Part shown: in pieces, positions 7,588 to 15,857 of the stretch
How the letters are laid out: every line of letters starts with the position of its first letter
How positions within the stretch are numbered: position 1 is the stretch's first letter
Source of the DNA: Pseudomonas alkylphenolica
Lineage (GTDB): Bacteria > Pseudomonadota > Gammaproteobacteria > Pseudomonadales > Pseudomonadaceae
DNA: 64,000 nt
NCBI RefSeq assembly: GCF_000746525.1
Contig: NZ_CP009048.1
Location: 219,501-283,500, forward strand
Direction of reading: 5' to 3'
Translations under genes and position numbers: made by a program
Notes under the pieces: model-generated
What the model saw: the letters and a program-made list of their open reading frames with translations, nothing else
Told to the model about the DNA's origin: nothing
Database searches by the model: none

Positions 7588-8085
7588 ATGGGTGCTTTAA
7601 CAAAAGATGAGCTAAATCGAGAAATAAACGCTCTGGGCGTCGATGGGAAGACTTTCATTTATAAAAATAAGAAACAAGAGTCAGAGTATTCTGGCACATT
7701 CACTGGTGTGCTCACTGTGCCTGGCCATGGTCCGAGAAATTTCAAGGCCCAAAACGTGCGTATAAATAATGGGGGGCGGTACCAGGTAGTAGGGGACTAT
7801 CACGATCCCGTTTCCGGTATCTATGAATGGATTGTGATTAATCTTTATACCGATGACACCGGGCCAGTTAAAATTATTACGTTTGACGATGCGCAGGGTG
7901 GAGAAAAAGGGGTTGTAATGGGTGGTCTTGTAGGCGATTTTCCGCTTAGTTACTCTCAAGGTACGATTACGATCGATAATAAGTCCGGCGACGGGTTCGA
8001 GGTCTCTGATTTAAATTTCACGTACGGCTCTGGCGAGAAGGAATATAGCTTCTCTAATGGCAAGGTTTCAATTAAGAAAAATTGA
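7588..8085 (+). CDS. Unknown protein, AT-rich orphan gene
   Basis: Not recognised. The 165-residue product has no signal peptide or membrane segment. It begins with a short charged helix (LTKDELNREINALGVDG) and continues as alternating polar/hydrophobic stretches rich in Gly, Asn, Asp, Lys and aromatic residues (YSGTFTGVLTVPG, YEWIVINLYTDD, YSQGTITIDNKSGDGFEV, YSFSNGKVSIKKN), which suggests a beta-sandwich or beta-barrel. Codons use A/T at third positions far more than the neighbours, so the gene was probably acquired. GAGGG and GAGAA precede the ATG. It lies between two copies of the acylase 3' end. No function can be assigned. Confidence 0.7.
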   Translation: MGALTKDELNREINALGVDGKTFIYKNKKQESEYSGTFTGVLTVPGHGPRNFKAQNVRINNGGRYQVVGDYHDPVSGIYEWIVINLYTDDTGPVKIITFDDAQGGEKGVVMGGLVGDFPLSYSQGTITIDNKSGDGFEVSDLNFTYGSGEKEYSFSNGKVSIKKN

Positions 8086-8105
8086 TATATAAGGCTTAAA
8101 GCCGC

Positions 8106-8135
8106 GGCCGAGGTAGTATGTGCAGTCCCTCGGCC
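8106..8135. terminator. Hairpin downstream of the orphan gene
   Basis: GGCCGAGG at 8106-8113 and CCTCGGCC at 8128-8135 form a perfect 8-bp stem 20 bases after the stop codon. There is no T run, so termination is only likely, not shown. Confidence 0.4.
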
Positions 8136-8206
8136 TGACTTCAGATCGCAGGTTGTAGAGTTATCCCCCACTATCCAGACGCCATGTCGGCAGAAACTCA
8201 GGTTTT

Positions 8207-10576
8207 CTACTGGGCGGGCACCAACCTCAACGTACTCTGCGCCGGAATCACCCCCATCTGCGCCTTGTGGTACTGCCCCTCGATATAGTCCTTGGCCTGA
8301 TCGGCATAGTGCCGGTCGAACAGCACGCCACTTTGCCCGACCGGGTTGATGGTCAGGGCCTGCCCGGCATCGGCGAAGTCGATCAGGCGCCGGGTCGAAG
8401 GGCCATAGGTGACCGGCCAGGGCGCCGGGCCGATCTTCGCCGACAGGTTGTTCGGCACTTCATGCGTACCCGGTGCGGCGAAAGCGCCGACGTTGAACAG
8501 CAGGTTCAGAGGCTTCTGCAGCCCGAGCGGATGGTTGTGGGTCAAGGTATGCGCCTTGCCCCATTGCCAGGCGGCCGGGTCGTTGCCCAGTGTCTCGCGC
8601 AGGTGGGCCAGGCTGGCCTGCCAGGCGCGTTTCACCGCGTCGCTGCGGCTACCATGCTCGCTGCTGCCATGCAGCCCCCACCAGGGCGACTCGGCGTCGG
8701 CAGCCAGACGCGGCAAGGCGGCATCGATGACGCGGGTGCTGATCAGCATCTGGAACCAGGCATCGCCCAGTTCGTCATGCATGGCTGCGTATGCCAGGTC
8801 GTAGAGCAACTGGTTGAACAGCGTGGCGCTGACCGAGTCCAGCGGATAGTCGCCATTCCAGCTGGCCAACTGTTCGACCAGCTCCTTCTCCTGATCGCCC
8901 GCGGCCACTTCTCGCAAGATCCCCAACAACGGTGCCAGGGTGCGTGGGCCATAGCCGCTGGCCGTGTCGAGCTGCAGCGCCTGACTGTTTTGCGTATCCC
9001 ATTTGATCGTTGCATCGGCCAGCTGGCGATCAAGCTGCTGGCCACGGTCGGCGAGGTTGTAGTAACCGGGAATCGGCATGGCGGCGGGCGGCTGATAGTT
9101 GGCCGAGACGATGTAGCCACTGGCCGGGTTTTCCGCCTGCGGGTTGGCGCTAAATGGGTAAAAGCCGAGTTTGTCGGCCTGGGCCGTGCTGCCGTCGAGG
9201 ATGAACGACGGGTTTACCCCGTCCGGGCGAATCGGTAGCTGCGCCGCCGCCCACCAGCCAATGTCGCCACGGGCGTTGGCCCACACCAGGTTGAGACCGG
9301 GGGCCTGGATCTTCGCGGCGGCGCTGCGCATCTTGTCCAGGGTGTCGGCGCGGTTGACCTGGTAGAAGCCTTCGAGCACCGGGTTGTCGGTTTCCAGGAA
9401 CGCCCACCACATGGCAATCGGTGTCGGCCCGGCATTGGCGCCGATCACCTGGTTGACGATCGGGCCGTGTGGCGAGCGCTTCAGGGTGATGGCGACAGGC
9501 TCCTCGCCCTTCACCGCGATAGTGTCCTGGGTGATGGTCAACGCTTGCCACTGGCCGTTGATACGCACCTGGTCAGGGTTGGCCGGATTGACCTGCTCGG
9601 CGATCAGGTCGACATCGTCGTTCTGGAACATGGTCAGGCTCCAGCCGAACTCGCGGTTGTGCCCCAGCGAAGCGAAGGGGTTGAGCGCCTGGTGATAGCC
9701 ATAGAGGTTGAAACCGGGCGCCGACAGTTCGGCTTCGTACCACACGGCGGGCACGGCAAAGCTGATATGCGGATCGCCGGCCAACAGCGGTTTGCCACTG
9801 CGGGTGCGGCTGCCGGACAGCGCCCAGGCGTTGCTGCCTTCGTACTGTGGAATGCCAGCCTCGCTCAGGGCTTGCTGGCTGATCAGTGCCAGCTGCTCCA
9901 GGCTTTTCCAGTCGGCAGCTGCCAGTGGCGGGCGGCTGTGCAACGCACCTTCAGGGTTCCAGTCGAGGTCGAAGATGTTCAGGTATTCGCTGCCGAGCTG
10001 GTCGCGCACATAGGTCAATGCCGGTTCCGTGCGAAAGGCAGCGGCAAAGCTGTAGGCCATGTAGCCGGCAATGCTCAGGGTATCCTGGGCAGTGAACGGC
10101 CGTGGCGTGATGCCCAGTACATCGAATTCCATGGGTTTGGGGTGGCTGTCCTGCCAGGCATTGACGCCATCGAGGTAGGCCTGCAATGCGAGCCAGGCGG
10201 GCGATTGTTTGTCCTGGCGTTCGATGTAGCGCTCGGCCTGTTCGCGAATACGCAGGGTGCGGAACAGGGTATCGGTGGGCAGCAGCTTGCTGCCGAGCAC
10301 TTCGGCCAGTTCGCCGCGAGCCAGGCGGCGGATGATCTCCATCTGGAACAGTCGGTCCTGGGCATGCACATAGCCGAGGGCACGGTACAGGTCGATCTCG
10401 TTGCTGGCCTGCAGGTGCGGCACGCCACGGGCGTCATAACGCACGCTGACCGGGGCCTGTAGGCTGGTCAGGGCGACCTCGCCTTCACGCTGCGGCAGCT
10501 TGCCCTGCACATACCAGTAACCGCCGCCGGCTGCCGCGGCAATGACCACCGCGAGAAAGGTCAGGCTGCGCTTCAT
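8207..10576 (-). CDS. Penicillin acylase family protein (N-terminal nucleophile hydrolase)
   Basis: Secreted or periplasmic amidase, 789 residues. N-terminal membrane/signal segment FLAVVIAAAAGGGYWY (7-22), alpha-chain features RYDARGVPHLQA and YVHAQDRLFQMEIIRR, then the autoproteolytic junction YEGSNAW where Ser248 would become the beta-chain N-terminal nucleophile. HNREFGWSLTMFQNDDVD and the Asn-containing WANARGDIGWW follow, as in the family. Pseudomonas relatives include the acyl-homoserine-lactone acylases PvdQ, QuiP and HacB; the neighbours here resemble those of HacB, so lactone or other N-acyl amide cleavage is possible. Its C-terminal coding end is also present as a displaced copy at 7249-7334. 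Confidence 0.88.
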   Translation of the reverse strand: MKRSLTFLAVVIAAAAGGGYWYVQGKLPQREGEVALTSLQAPVSVRYDARGVPHLQASNEIDLYRALGYVHAQDRLFQMEIIRRLARGELAEVLGSKLLPTDTLFRTLRIREQAERYIERQDKQSPAWLALQAYLDGVNAWQDSHPKPMEFDVLGITPRPFTAQDTLSIAGYMAYSFAAAFRTEPALTYVRDQLGSEYLNIFDLDWNPEGALHSRPPLAAADWKSLEQLALISQQALSEAGIPQYEGSNAWALSGSRTRSGKPLLAGDPHISFAVPAVWYEAELSAPGFNLYGYHQALNPFASLGHNREFGWSLTMFQNDDVDLIAEQVNPANPDQVRINGQWQALTITQDTIAVKGEEPVAITLKRSPHGPIVNQVIGANAGPTPIAMWWAFLETDNPVLEGFYQVNRADTLDKMRSAAAKIQAPGLNLVWANARGDIGWWAAAQLPIRPDGVNPSFILDGSTAQADKLGFYPFSANPQAENPASGYIVSANYQPPAAMPIPGYYNLADRGQQLDRQLADATIKWDTQNSQALQLDTASGYGPRTLAPLLGILREVAAGDQEKELVEQLASWNGDYPLDSVSATLFNQLLYDLAYAAMHDELGDAWFQMLISTRVIDAALPRLAADAESPWWGLHGSSEHGSRSDAVKRAWQASLAHLRETLGNDPAAWQWGKAHTLTHNHPLGLQKPLNLLFNVGAFAAPGTHEVPNNLSAKIGPAPWPVTYGPSTRRLIDFADAGQALTINPVGQSGVLFDRHYADQAKDYIEGQYHKAQMGVIPAQSTLRLVPAQ

Positions 10577-10658
10577 CAGGACTCCTTGTGCTTTTTTGCG
10601 AATAGCATAGCCCCAAAGGAAGGGCGATGAATTCAGGGGCTGCTCCGGTGTGGGTGCC

Positions 10659-11228
10659 TCAGGGCTGCCAGGGACAATAGCAGCCTACCGCCATCGTGTG
10701 GGTAACGCTGACCGCGCGGCCCTGGCTCAGCGCCAGCAAGATCGGCTCGATAAAGCTGTTGCTCGAGTTGCAGGTCGCCCCCTCGCTGTAAGGACCGAAG
10801 TAGGCCAGCTTGCCCTGACGATCCCAGATCGCTACGCCAGGGCTGGCCGGCAGGTGTTCGGCACCGGGCAGTTCAGCCAGTGGCTTGAGGGCGCTGAGGG
10901 TGCCTGGCAGCTGACCTCGGCTGCCGGGTTTCTGTACCACATAGAACTCCACCCCCTGTGGAGCGAAATGCTCGATCAGTTCCGCCAGGTGTTGCTGGTT
11001 GCCGACGTTGCACGGGCAGGCCGGGTCCCAGAAGTGCACCAGGCGGATCGGCCCGGGCCCGGCGATTTCGGCCGGCAGCTGCAGCCGGTCGCCGGAGAAC
11101 AATGCGGTCTGGTTATCGAACGGGCGTAGATAGCGGCTCTGGAAACTGTCGTAGGCCCACCACAAACCGGCGGCGCAAAGGGCGGCGATCAGCAGGCCGA
11201 GCAGGGTGCGGGTGGATGACGCAAGCAT
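10659..11228 (-). CDS. DUF6436-type thioredoxin-like protein
   Basis: Membrane-anchored thioredoxin-fold protein of 189 residues. An N-terminal helix (LLGLLIAALCAAGLWWAY, 9-26) is followed by a strand and the cysteine motif in VHFWDPACPCNVGN, a CPC rather than the usual CxxC, plus further cysteines near the end (ATCNSSNSF, VGCYCPW). It probably acts in the periplasm in redox or metal handling. The frame remains open 23 codons upstream; the start at 11228 has GGAAA ahead of it and begins just before the hydrophobic segment. It is divergent from the hydrolase gene at 11328. Confidence 0.7.
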   Translation of the reverse strand: MLASSTRTLLGLLIAALCAAGLWWAYDSFQSRYLRPFDNQTALFSGDRLQLPAEIAGPGPIRLVHFWDPACPCNVGNQQHLAELIEHFAPQGVEFYVVQKPGSRGQLPGTLSALKPLAELPGAEHLPASPGVAIWDRQGKLAYFGPYSEGATCNSSNSFIEPILLALSQGRAVSVTHTMAVGCYCPWQP

Positions 11229-11327
11229 GAAGGCGATTTCCGGGAAAAGTCGCCTAGCTTGCCATGCTGCTGGCAACAGCTGAATATCACAGGTCAAAAT
11301 CCGGCTTTTGCTGTGTGGAAATCGTCT

Positions 11328-12269
11328 ATGCCTGCGTCATTTCAGCCCGACTCGTTACGCGCCAGCCTGGCGCCGATGACGGCGCGTCAGCCGTTGTCGA
11401 CCCAGGCCCAGGCCTATCAGCGTTACTACGGGCTGGATTTTCCCGCCCGCAAGGTTGCCGCGCAACGCTGGCTGGGGCGTTTCGAGGCGGCGGGTTTCGA
11501 GCTGGTCGGGCAGGTCTGGTTGCCAGCGGCACCGGTGGCAACCCTGGTGTTGTTGCATGGCTTCTACGACCACATGGGCTTGTACCGCCATGTGATCGAC
11601 TGGGCGCTGGATCAGGATTACGCGGTGATCGCCTGCGACTTGCCGGGGCATGGTCTGTCCAGCGGCGAGCGGGCCAGCATCGACGATTTCGCTGCCTACC
11701 AGCAGGTACTGCAGGCGCTGTTCGAGCAGGGCCGAGCCCTTGAGTTGCCGCAGCCCTGGCATCTATGCGGGCAGAGTACCGGCGGGGCGATTGTCATCGA
11801 TCATCTGCTGCACGGTGGCGCGCAGAGCCCGGCCCAGGGTCAGGTGATCCTGCTGGCGCCGCTGGTGCGGCCACGTGCGTGGCGCTGGTCGAAATTCAGC
11901 TATCACCTGCTGCGCCCGTTCGTGAAGGGTATCGAGCGGCGCTTCAGTGAAAACAGCAACGACCCGACTTTCCTGCCGTTCCTGCAAGCCGATCCGCTGC
12001 AACCGCGGTGCTTGCCGACAGCCTGGGTCGGGGCGTTGGTGGAGTGGGTCAAGCGCATCGAGGCGGCGCCGGTTAGTGCACGGCGGCCGCTGATTATTCA
12101 GGGCCAGTCCGACATGACCGTGGACTGGCCGCACAACCTCAAAGTGCTGCAGGAGAAATTCGCCGCGCCCGACATCCTGTTGATTCCCGAGGCGCGCCAT
12201 CACCTGGCCAACGAGCTGCCGGCGATCCGTCAGCGCTATTTTGACTTCATCGGCCAGCGTCTGGGCTGA
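11328..12269 (+). CDS. Alpha/beta hydrolase, serine aminopeptidase S33/lysophospholipase-like
   Basis: Hydrolase of 313 residues with the Hydrolase_4 plan: LVLLHGFYDHMG oxyanion loop at about 73-84, CDLPGHGLSSG at 103-113, nucleophile Ser150 in GQSTGG, acid in QGQSDMTVDW and His in EARHHLAN near the end. This arrangement is typical of monoacylglycerol lipases and lysophospholipases. The open frame begins at 11259, but the ATG at 11328 with GGAA upstream gives the normal family N-terminus. Its stop directly abuts the convergent DUF2059 gene. Confidence 0.82.
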   Translation: MPASFQPDSLRASLAPMTARQPLSTQAQAYQRYYGLDFPARKVAAQRWLGRFEAAGFELVGQVWLPAAPVATLVLLHGFYDHMGLYRHVIDWALDQDYAVIACDLPGHGLSSGERASIDDFAAYQQVLQALFEQGRALELPQPWHLCGQSTGGAIVIDHLLHGGAQSPAQGQVILLAPLVRPRAWRWSKFSYHLLRPFVKGIERRFSENSNDPTFLPFLQADPLQPRCLPTAWVGALVEWVKRIEAAPVSARRPLIIQGQSDMTVDWPHNLKVLQEKFAAPDILLIPEARHHLANELPAIRQRYFDFIGQRLG

Positions 12270-13019
12270 TCACTTCAGGTCCGAAGTGTTCTGCCCGACG
12301 GCCAGGCCGGCGCGGATCGCAGCCAGGGCAGCCTTGTAGTACGTCTGACCCTCTGCCGATTCGGCAAAGGTAGCGAACTCATCCAGCTCTGCATCGGACA
12401 AGTCGCGATACACGTAGAGCAGGGTGTTGTTCAGTTCGCTGCCGATCTGCTGCATCAGCCGCTGGCGCTGACCGTCGAGCAGGCTCTGGGCCTGAGCGCC
12501 GCCGAGCAGGCCGGGGATCATCTGGCTGAGGCTGTCGGCCGCGACCCCGGCAATCGCCAGGCTGACTTCGGCACCGGCTTCGCGGGCGGGCAGGGCCTGG
12601 GCCAGGTGGCCGATGATCAGCAGGCGGTTGTCGCTGGCCTGGATCTTGGGCAAGCCCTTGGCATTCTTGGCCAGCTGGTCGCGACGGGTGGCCAGCAGTT
12701 CCGCGGCGACAATCTTGCGGCCCAGCGGCGACTGGAAGAAGGACAGCGCAGGGCCTGGATTGCTCAGGTTGGCACGCAATTGTGCCTGGGCACGCTTGTC
12801 CACAGCCTGGGCCTGGAAGCGCTGGTTACTGTTATTGACCAATGCCTGATAAACAGCGGGCGGCAGGCTATTGCGATAGCGCTGCTGGGCGGCATCGAGG
12901 GCATCGGTAAAGTGGGCGCGCTGCTCAGGCCAGCCGGCGACCTTGTAGAGTTGGTCGAGGCTGTCTGCCCAGACAGGCGTGGTACAGATCATCATCAGCA
13001 AAAAAAACAAACGGCGCAT
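12270..13019 (-). CDS. DUF2059 domain-containing exported protein
   Basis: Exported protein of unknown function, 249 residues, with a signal peptide (RLFFLLMMICTTPVWA, cleavage near residue 18). DUF2059 features are visible at the C-terminus: YVYRDLSDAELDEFATFAESAEGQTYYKA. A second helix-rich region at 70-110 (FFQSPLGRKIVAAE) resembles it and may be a repeat. The stop is base-adjacent to the convergent hydrolase gene, with no spacer for a terminator. Confidence 0.75.
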   Translation of the reverse strand: MRRLFFLLMMICTTPVWADSLDQLYKVAGWPEQRAHFTDALDAAQQRYRNSLPPAVYQALVNNSNQRFQAQAVDKRAQAQLRANLSNPGPALSFFQSPLGRKIVAAELLATRRDQLAKNAKGLPKIQASDNRLLIIGHLAQALPAREAGAEVSLAIAGVAADSLSQMIPGLLGGAQAQSLLDGQRQRLMQQIGSELNNTLLYVYRDLSDAELDEFATFAESAEGQTYYKAALAAIRAGLAVGQNTSDLK

Positions 13020-13132
13020 TCAGGACTCCTGTCGGCAGGGCGCTATTGTCTTGGCCTGGCCGGGCTTTGTCGAGAAGCCATTGCATACTCTCGGCCAAGT
13101 GGCGCTGTCGGATTTCGCGGCAGATGGATACT

Positions 13133-13765
13133 ATGCGCGACATGCACATATCCCCTGATGACCCCCTGCTGTTGCGCATCGTCGACGACCTGGCCACCCG
13201 TGGCTGGTCGCAGCAAAATACCTTTCTTCCAGAGTCTCTGACCCTGGCGCTGGCGGCCGAGTGCCGCAAACGCGCCGCCGAGGGCGAGCTGGAGCCAGCA
13301 GCCGTGGGTCGGGGCGTTGCCCAAGAGGTCCGCGAGGGTATTCGCGGCGATCGCATCCAGTGGCTGGAGCCCGGCCAGGCCGAGCCTTGCGACCACTACC
13401 TCGAGCTGATGGACAGCTTGCGCATAGCCCTCAACCGCGGCTTGTTCCTTGGCCTTGAGGACTTCGAGTGCCATTTCGCCCTGTATCAACCGGGTGCCTT
13501 CTATCTCAAGCACCTCGACCGATTTCGCGATGACGACCGGCGCATGGTCTCGGCGGTGATTTACCTTAACGAAGGCTGGCAGCCCGAACACGGTGGCCAG
13601 TTGCGCATGACCCTCAAGGGCGACGTCGAGCACGACGTGCAACCGATCGGCGGGTGTCTGGTGGTGTTTCTTTCCGGCGAAATACCCCATGAGGTGTTGC
13701 CGGCCCAGCGCGATCGCCTGTCACTGACCGGCTGGTTCCGTCGTCGTGGCAACGAGCCGTTCTGA
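13133..13765 (+). CDS. 2OG-Fe(II) oxygenase
   Basis: Non-haem iron dioxygenase of the prolyl-4-hydroxylase-like type, about 210 residues. The metal-binding HxD is in YLKHLDRF, the distal His in SGEIPHEVLP, and the 2-oxoglutarate-binding Arg in RDRLSLTGWFRR. Three in-frame ATGs (13124, 13133, 13142) compete; 13133 has the best spaced GATGGA but the choice is uncertain by a few residues. The DUF523 gene follows by 1 base and is probably co-transcribed. Substrate unknown; family members hydroxylate protein residues. Confidence 0.8.
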   Translation: MRDMHISPDDPLLLRIVDDLATRGWSQQNTFLPESLTLALAAECRKRAAEGELEPAAVGRGVAQEVREGIRGDRIQWLEPGQAEPCDHYLELMDSLRIALNRGLFLGLEDFECHFALYQPGAFYLKHLDRFRDDDRRMVSAVIYLNEGWQPEHGGQLRMTLKGDVEHDVQPIGGCLVVFLSGEIPHEVLPAQRDRLSLTGWFRRRGNEPF

Positions 13766-13766
13766 G

Positions 13767-14249
13767 ATGCACAAGGTTCTGGTCAGTGCCTGCCTGCTCG
13801 GTCAGCCGGTGCGCTATGACGGGCGCGCCAGCGGGTACCCGGATCTGTTGCAGCGCTGGCAAAGCGAAGGCCGGATCGTAGCGCTGTGCCCGGAAGTGGC
13901 GGGCGGCTTGCCGACGCCTCGGCCAGCGGCGGAAATCCCAGGCGGCCAGGGCAGTGCTGTGCTGGATGGCGATGCGCAGGTGATTACGGTTGCTGGCGAG
14001 GATGTCAGTGCGCAGTTTCTCGCCGGTGCGCAGTTGGCGCTGGAGCTGGTGCGGCGGCATGGCATCCGTATCGCGGTGCTCAAGTCGGGTAGCCCTTCGT
14101 GCGGCAACCTGCTGACCTATGACGGTACCTTCAGTGGCACCAAAGTCACCGGCGAAGGGGTGACTACCGCTTTGCTGCGTCGAGAGGGGGTCCAGGTGTT
14201 CAGTGAGCTGGAGCTTGAGGCGGCAGAGCAGGCCTTGAGACAGCTTTAA
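13767..14249 (+). CDS. DUF523 family protein
   Basis: Cytoplasmic protein of 160 residues matching DUF523 (YbbK-like): N-terminal VLVSACLLGQPVRYDG, CPEVAGGLPTPRPAAEI, and KSGSPSCGN with conserved cysteines that could bind metal or an Fe-S cluster. The start at 13767 lies one base after the oxygenase stop, so the two are coupled. Function is not established for the family. Confidence 0.82.
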   Translation: MHKVLVSACLLGQPVRYDGRASGYPDLLQRWQSEGRIVALCPEVAGGLPTPRPAAEIPGGQGSAVLDGDAQVITVAGEDVSAQFLAGAQLALELVRRHGIRIAVLKSGSPSCGNLLTYDGTFSGTKVTGEGVTTALLRREGVQVFSELELEAAEQALRQL

Positions 14250-14253
14250 ATGC

Positions 14254-14288
14254 ATCGCGGGGCAAGCCCGCTCCCACAGCCCCGCGAT
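14254..14288. repeat. Truncated REP pair acting as hairpin
   Basis: One complete reverse core (14254-14277) followed at once by only the last nine bases of a forward core (CCCCGCGAT, 14280-14288). The remains still form GCATCGCGGGG/CCCCGCGATGC followed by TTTT, so it could terminate transcription between two convergent genes. Confidence 0.75.
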
Positions 14289-14296
14289 GCTTTTGC

Positions 14297-15064
14297 TTAC
14301 TTCGGCGGCTTGCTGGCATCCATCCCGAACCATTTTTGCGACAGGGCTTGGAGCCGGCCATCGGCCTTGATGCGCTGCAGGGCTTTATCCACCGCGCTGT
14401 GGAATGCCGGGTTACCCTTCTGGAACGGAATCGCCAGGCTCAGGATCGGGCCGACGGTCGCGCCTTCGGTCACCGTCTGCTGGCTGTCACGAATAGCATA
14501 AGGCACCAGCAGACGGTCGCTGATGGCGGCATCGATCTGCTCGTTGGCCACGTCCTTGATCGGTTGGCTGGCGTCTGGATAGCTGCGCAGATCGACGCCT
14601 TCGACGCTCCGCGCCTGCTCGGCGAACTGACTGCCCTGAACCACGCCGAGGCTGTGGCCCTTAAGTGCACTGAGGTTGGCCAGCGAGCGCTTCTCGTCCT
14701 TGCGCACGATCAACTGGGCGCTGGAATAGCTATAGGGTTCGCTGAAATCCAGACGTTCCTTGAGTTCGGGGGTGGCTGCGACCTGGTTCAGGGCAATGTC
14801 GTATTTGCCGCTCTCGACACCCGGCAGCAAATCGTCGCGAGTCGTCACCACGAACTCGGCGCGTACTTCCAGTTCGTCGGCCAGCAACCGGCCGAGCTCG
14901 ATTTCAAACCCCGCCAGCTTGCCGTCATCCTTGAAGTTGAACGGCGACATGTTGGCTTCGACGGCAATGCGCAATTCGCCACGGTCATTCATGTCATCGA
15001 TCAGTTCGGCATGTGCCCATGGGCTAAGCAGGGCGGCAAGTAGTATCCCTATGGTCAGGCGCAT
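14297..15064 (-). CDS. Family 3 amino acid-binding protein (orphan)
   Basis: Periplasmic binding protein of 255 residues; signal peptide LTIGILLAALLSPWAHA ending near residue 19. Family 3 features: LRIAVEANMSPFNF, GKLAGFEIELGRLLA, FSEPYSYSSAQLIV. No permease or ATPase gene adjoins, so it must share an importer elsewhere. From memory the P. aeruginosa gene in this position is a cysteine/cystine-type binding protein, but the ligand cannot be read from sequence. Confidence 0.82.
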   Translation of the reverse strand: MRLTIGILLAALLSPWAHAELIDDMNDRGELRIAVEANMSPFNFKDDGKLAGFEIELGRLLADELEVRAEFVVTTRDDLLPGVESGKYDIALNQVAATPELKERLDFSEPYSYSSAQLIVRKDEKRSLANLSALKGHSLGVVQGSQFAEQARSVEGVDLRSYPDASQPIKDVANEQIDAAISDRLLVPYAIRDSQQTVTEGATVGPILSLAIPFQKGNPAFHSAVDKALQRIKADGRLQALSQKWFGMDASKPPK

Positions 15065-15289
15065 TTAAGTCCCTTGAAGTCATTGGCAGTGAAGAAGATC
15101 GCCGCGGCTTTCTGATAATGCCACGGTCGAGCGCAACTAGGACAACATCGAAAGGGGGATGTTAGACGCCCGGAGAAATATTTTCTGTGCAAATTTCCGG
15201 GTATGTTCTGATCCAATTGATCTATGGTTACCAACCATTGCCTTTCGTTTAACAGGCAAGGTTAAAGAAGCAAATCACAGGAGAAGTGA

Positions 15290-15766
15290 ATGAAAAGCCT
15301 AGTTTCGCGTGCAGCCGTCGTTGGCCTGTTGATGGGAGTTTCGGCGTTTGCTGCAGCCGCCGAAGGCCTGAAGAGCCAGGAGCCGCCGAAAGACGCCAAG
15401 GTCTTCATCGTTTCCCCGGCCGATGGCGCGACGGTCGACAAGACTTTCACCGTCAAATTCGGTATCGAGGGCATGGAGCTCAAGCCAGCGGGTGACCAGA
15501 CCCCGCACACCGGCCACCACCACCTGCTGGTAGATGTCGACAAGGAGCCGACCGCTGATCAGGTATTGCCTACCAGCCTGCTGCCGGAAAACAAGGCGCC
15601 GCTGCCAGCCGGTCCGCAAGTACTGCACTTCGGCAAGGCGCAGACCGAGGTCGAACTGACCCTGACCCCAGGCAAGCACACCCTGCAACTGGTGCTGGGC
15701 GACAAGTTCCACGTGCCGTTCAAGCCAAGCGTTGAATCGAAGAAAATTACCGTTACTGTTCAGTAA
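15290..15766 (+). CDS. DUF4399 domain-containing exported protein
   Basis: Exported protein of 158 residues with signal peptide ending AAAAEG (about residue 24). The DUF4399 pattern is clear: VFIVSPADGATVDKTFTVKF, the His-rich TPHTGHHHLLVD at about 76-87, and LTPGKHTLQLVLGD. The histidine cluster could bind metal. GGAGAAG precedes the ATG. A REP pair lies between it and the convergent serA gene. Function unknown. Confidence 0.8.
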   Translation: MKSLVSRAAVVGLLMGVSAFAAAAEGLKSQEPPKDAKVFIVSPADGATVDKTFTVKFGIEGMELKPAGDQTPHTGHHHLLVDVDKEPTADQVLPTSLLPENKAPLPAGPQVLHFGKAQTEVELTLTPGKHTLQLVLGDKFHVPFKPSVESKKITVTVQ

Positions 15767-15777
15767 GGGTTAAAAGC

Positions 15778-15841
15778 ATCGCGGGGCAAGCCCGCTCCCA
15801 CAGGTTAAAGGAAACCTGTGGGAGCGGGCTTGCCCCGCGAT
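15778..15841. repeat. REP inverted pair
   Basis: Reverse core 15778-15801 and forward core 15818-15841, perfect; the short loop also pairs (AGGTT/AACCT), making one long hairpin between convergent genes. Confidence 0.9.
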
Positions 15842-15857
15842 TTGTCGCTAGAAGAAC

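Noticed and set aside
7249..8292. The acylase-tail repeats considered as insertion-sequence terminal repeats.
   Set aside because: They are direct, about 80% identical, encode the protein C-terminus in frame, and no transposase lies between.
10650..11129. Plus-strand frame opposite the DUF6436-type gene.
   Set aside because: Shadow; the minus-strand reading has a membrane anchor, CPC motif and good start.
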